Origin: an uncultured cyanobacterium
GTDB taxonomy: Bacteria; Cyanobacteriota; Vampirovibrionia; Gastranaerophilales; Gastranaerophilaceae
Assembly (NCBI GenBank): GCA_945836835.1
Contig: CAMAML010000058.1
Coordinates: forward strand, 1-7,262
Length of the DNA: 7,262 nt
Direction: 5' to 3'
The notes beneath the pieces were generated by a model. It saw nothing but the letters and a program-made list of their open reading frames with translations. It was not told the origin of the DNA and searched no databases. A program made the translations under genes and the position numbers. Positions 6,016 through 7,262 of this stretch are shown here, one piece after another (position 1 is the first letter of the stretch; every line of letters begins with the position of its first letter).

Positions 6016-7050
6016 CTAGTTCACCACATACTTTTCTTTTTTGTCGATAACGTTGTCCGGCGTAACTCTTGACGGAAGATGAGGTCTGCTTATTGCGTTC
6101 AACACTCCCGCAACCGTCGTGAGCAAAGCCAATCCCGAAAGAATTTTACCGCTGTGTTTAGGGATAAAATGTTTTTCGCCTTCCGCTCCCTTCCAAAATT
6201 CGACCGCACTGTCCTTGAAAGCAATACCAAAATCCTTCAGAGTTTGCCCGAATTTTTTTATATTCCAAAATTTCGCCGTAGCCGTCGGGAAGAAGTTGTC
6301 CCAAGGTTTCTGCACGGCAATACCGATACCGACCGCAGCCCAAAGATATGATGCGATTGACTTTGCCAGCCCCGTTTTTACCGCAATTTCTTTAACTCTC
6401 GGCTTAACGTCCTGATCGGAATCGTTCAAATTTGAGCCTAAGCCAAGTTTTTTTGCAATTTTGTCAAACTTGTAATTTCTCGGTATCCCCTTTGACTCAT
6501 CCCCGTACCAAACATCCCAACGAGGGAACTCCAGACTTTCCAGCACCTTGTGATATTCAATACTCGTCAAGTCGGAATCGTCCTTAAATTCGGGCAATTT
6601 ATACTTACATTCCGCATAAGGTTCTTCGGTATCCACCCCCGTAATCCATTTTACGGGTTTTGTTACCAAATTTTTTGAAGCATTTTTGAACAACCCGTAG
6701 AACAAAACGCCAAGTGCCATTTTGTTACCAAATCGGTTAGCGTTCTTTATGTCCCTGTTAGCGGCAAAGAGCTTGTTTGCACTGTTGAACACTGCCATAA
6801 GGGTCGCACTTCCGACCAGATACGGGATTGTTCCCATCGTCAGAAACTCGTAAAAGTTTGAATTTTTACTGCCCTCAAGCCCCCGTGCGGGATAGACAAT
6901 CATTGCATTGGTGAGTTTTTCCCATTCGATAAACATCCTGTTCGGCAAAGTATTCTCAATCGCAACGGGATGTTTTTTTAATTCTTCTTCGTTCGCCAAT
7001 CCCGACGTAAATTTCACATTTGTATTTATATTGTTTACAGGTGAAATCAT
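6016..7050 (-). CDS. Membrane protein of unknown function, paralogue-like to the next gene (344 aa)
   Basis: This is the first gene of the minus-strand cluster. Four likely membrane or membrane-associated segments lie at about 66-90 (FLTMGTIPYLVGSATLMAVF), 107-122 (MALGVLFYGLF, short), 231-247 (SIASYLWAAVGIGIAVQ) and 302-320 (ILSGLALLTTVAGVLNAI). No signal peptide is seen; residues 1-40 are polar and include NTNVKFTSG (9-17), the N-terminal motif type frequent in Gastranaerophilales proteins. The soluble part between segments two and three (about 123-230) is charged and contains KPVKWITGV (131-139) and IAKKLGLGSNL (198-208), both aligning without gaps to the 856-residue neighbour. GGGG at 7056-7059 is 5 bases before ATG 7050 and is an acceptable ribosome site. 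The family is not recognised; a scaffold, transport or envelope role is possible, but no catalytic motif is apparent. The tight linkage to a GH13 enzyme suggests a role near glucan metabolism, by inference only. Confidence 0.85.
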   Translation of the reverse strand: MISPVNNINTNVKFTSGLANEEELKKHPVAIENTLPNRMFIEWEKLTNAMIVYPARGLEGSKNSNFYEFLTMGTIPYLVGSATLMAVFNSANKLFAANRDIKNANRFGNKMALGVLFYGLFKNASKNLVTKPVKWITGVDTEEPYAECKYKLPEFKDDSDLTSIEYHKVLESLEFPRWDVWYGDESKGIPRNYKFDKIAKKLGLGSNLNDSDQDVKPRVKEIAVKTGLAKSIASYLWAAVGIGIAVQKPWDNFFPTATAKFWNIKKFGQTLKDFGIAFKDSAVEFWKGAEGEKHFIPKHSGKILSGLALLTTVAGVLNAISRPHLPSRVTPDNVIDKKEKYVVN

Positions 7051-7180
7051 GCTTACCCCACACTATATGCTCTGACGTATAATAACTTCTGAAGATTTTT
7101 TTTTGCGAAACTGTGGCATATTGTTACATTTTTTTACACAAATTTCAAAAAAACTAAGAAACCCCAAAATCGACAAATCT

Positions 7181-7189
7181 ATAATAACA
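7181..7189 (-). promoter_or_regulatory. Candidate extended -10 promoter for the three-gene cluster
   Basis: On the minus strand TGTTATTAT fits an extended -10 (TG, one base, TATTAT), with a weak TTGCTT upstream at a 15-base spacing. It would give a leader of about 125 bases before ATG 7050. Other AT-rich -10-like strings (TATTAT near 7080, TATAGT near 7064) are closer but have no credible -35. The rest of 7051-7262 is AT-rich with runs of A or T, and no gene or stable hairpin was seen there. Confidence 0.25.
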
Positions 7190-7262
7190 TAAACAAGGAA
7201 AAAGCAATACTTTTTAGTGATTAAGTGACGTCCAAATTGTAAACTTTGGTTAAATTTTCAGC

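Noticed and set aside
7086..7104. CTTCTGAAG followed by a T9 run as a possible plus-strand terminator
   Set aside because: The stem is only 4 bp and there is no plus-strand gene before it.

Overview
The window most resembles DNA from a gut member of the non-photosynthetic cyanobacterial relatives (Vampirovibrionia/Melainabacteria, order Gastranaerophilales). This is inferred from recognition, not from a database search. Three points support it. The prepilin-like protein has an AFTLAEVLITL-type start and a small cysteine-rich head of the sort abundant in that order. Proteins begin with a short Asn-rich stretch ending in F-T-S or F-T-A. The DNA is moderately AT-rich with strongly A/T-rich intergenic parts. 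No rRNA, tRNA, CRISPR array, transposase or phage gene was seen.

Layout. Bases 1-223 hold no convincing gene, only imperfect repeats and a small palindrome. A small acidic protein of unknown function (224-532, +) meets a small helix-turn-helix-like protein (535-774, -) tail to tail, with 2 bases between the stop codons. Between that gene and the next is a 124-base divergent regulatory region. It holds a consensus sigma70-type promoter (TTGACA, 17 bases, TATAAT) whose -10 box lies inside an 8+8 base palindrome. This promoter should drive a secreted pseudopilin-like protein (899-1588, +). A 21-bp perfect hairpin (1620-1663) separates that gene from the convergent minus-strand cluster and probably terminates both.

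The rest, 1693-7050, is one tight minus-strand cluster, read from right to left: a 344-residue membrane protein, an 856-residue membrane protein, and a 582-residue GH13 (alpha-amylase superfamily) protein. The gaps are 1 and 2 bases, so the three are almost certainly cotranscribed and partly translationally coupled. The two membrane proteins are not family members I can name. They do share two ungapped motif blocks next to similarly placed membrane segments, so they look like diverged paralogues. The larger carries about 520 extra residues between its last two membrane segments. If the predicted topology holds, that extra domain faces the periplasm. The GH13 protein has an intact catalytic triad, a non-canonical region I that resembles GlgE-type maltosyltransferases, an EF-hand-like loop just before the first barrel helix, and no signal peptide.

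The cluster may be an undescribed membrane-associated glucan-processing system. The pairing of a cytosolic-looking glucan enzyme with two paralogous membrane proteins is seen in the sequence; the functional link is inference.
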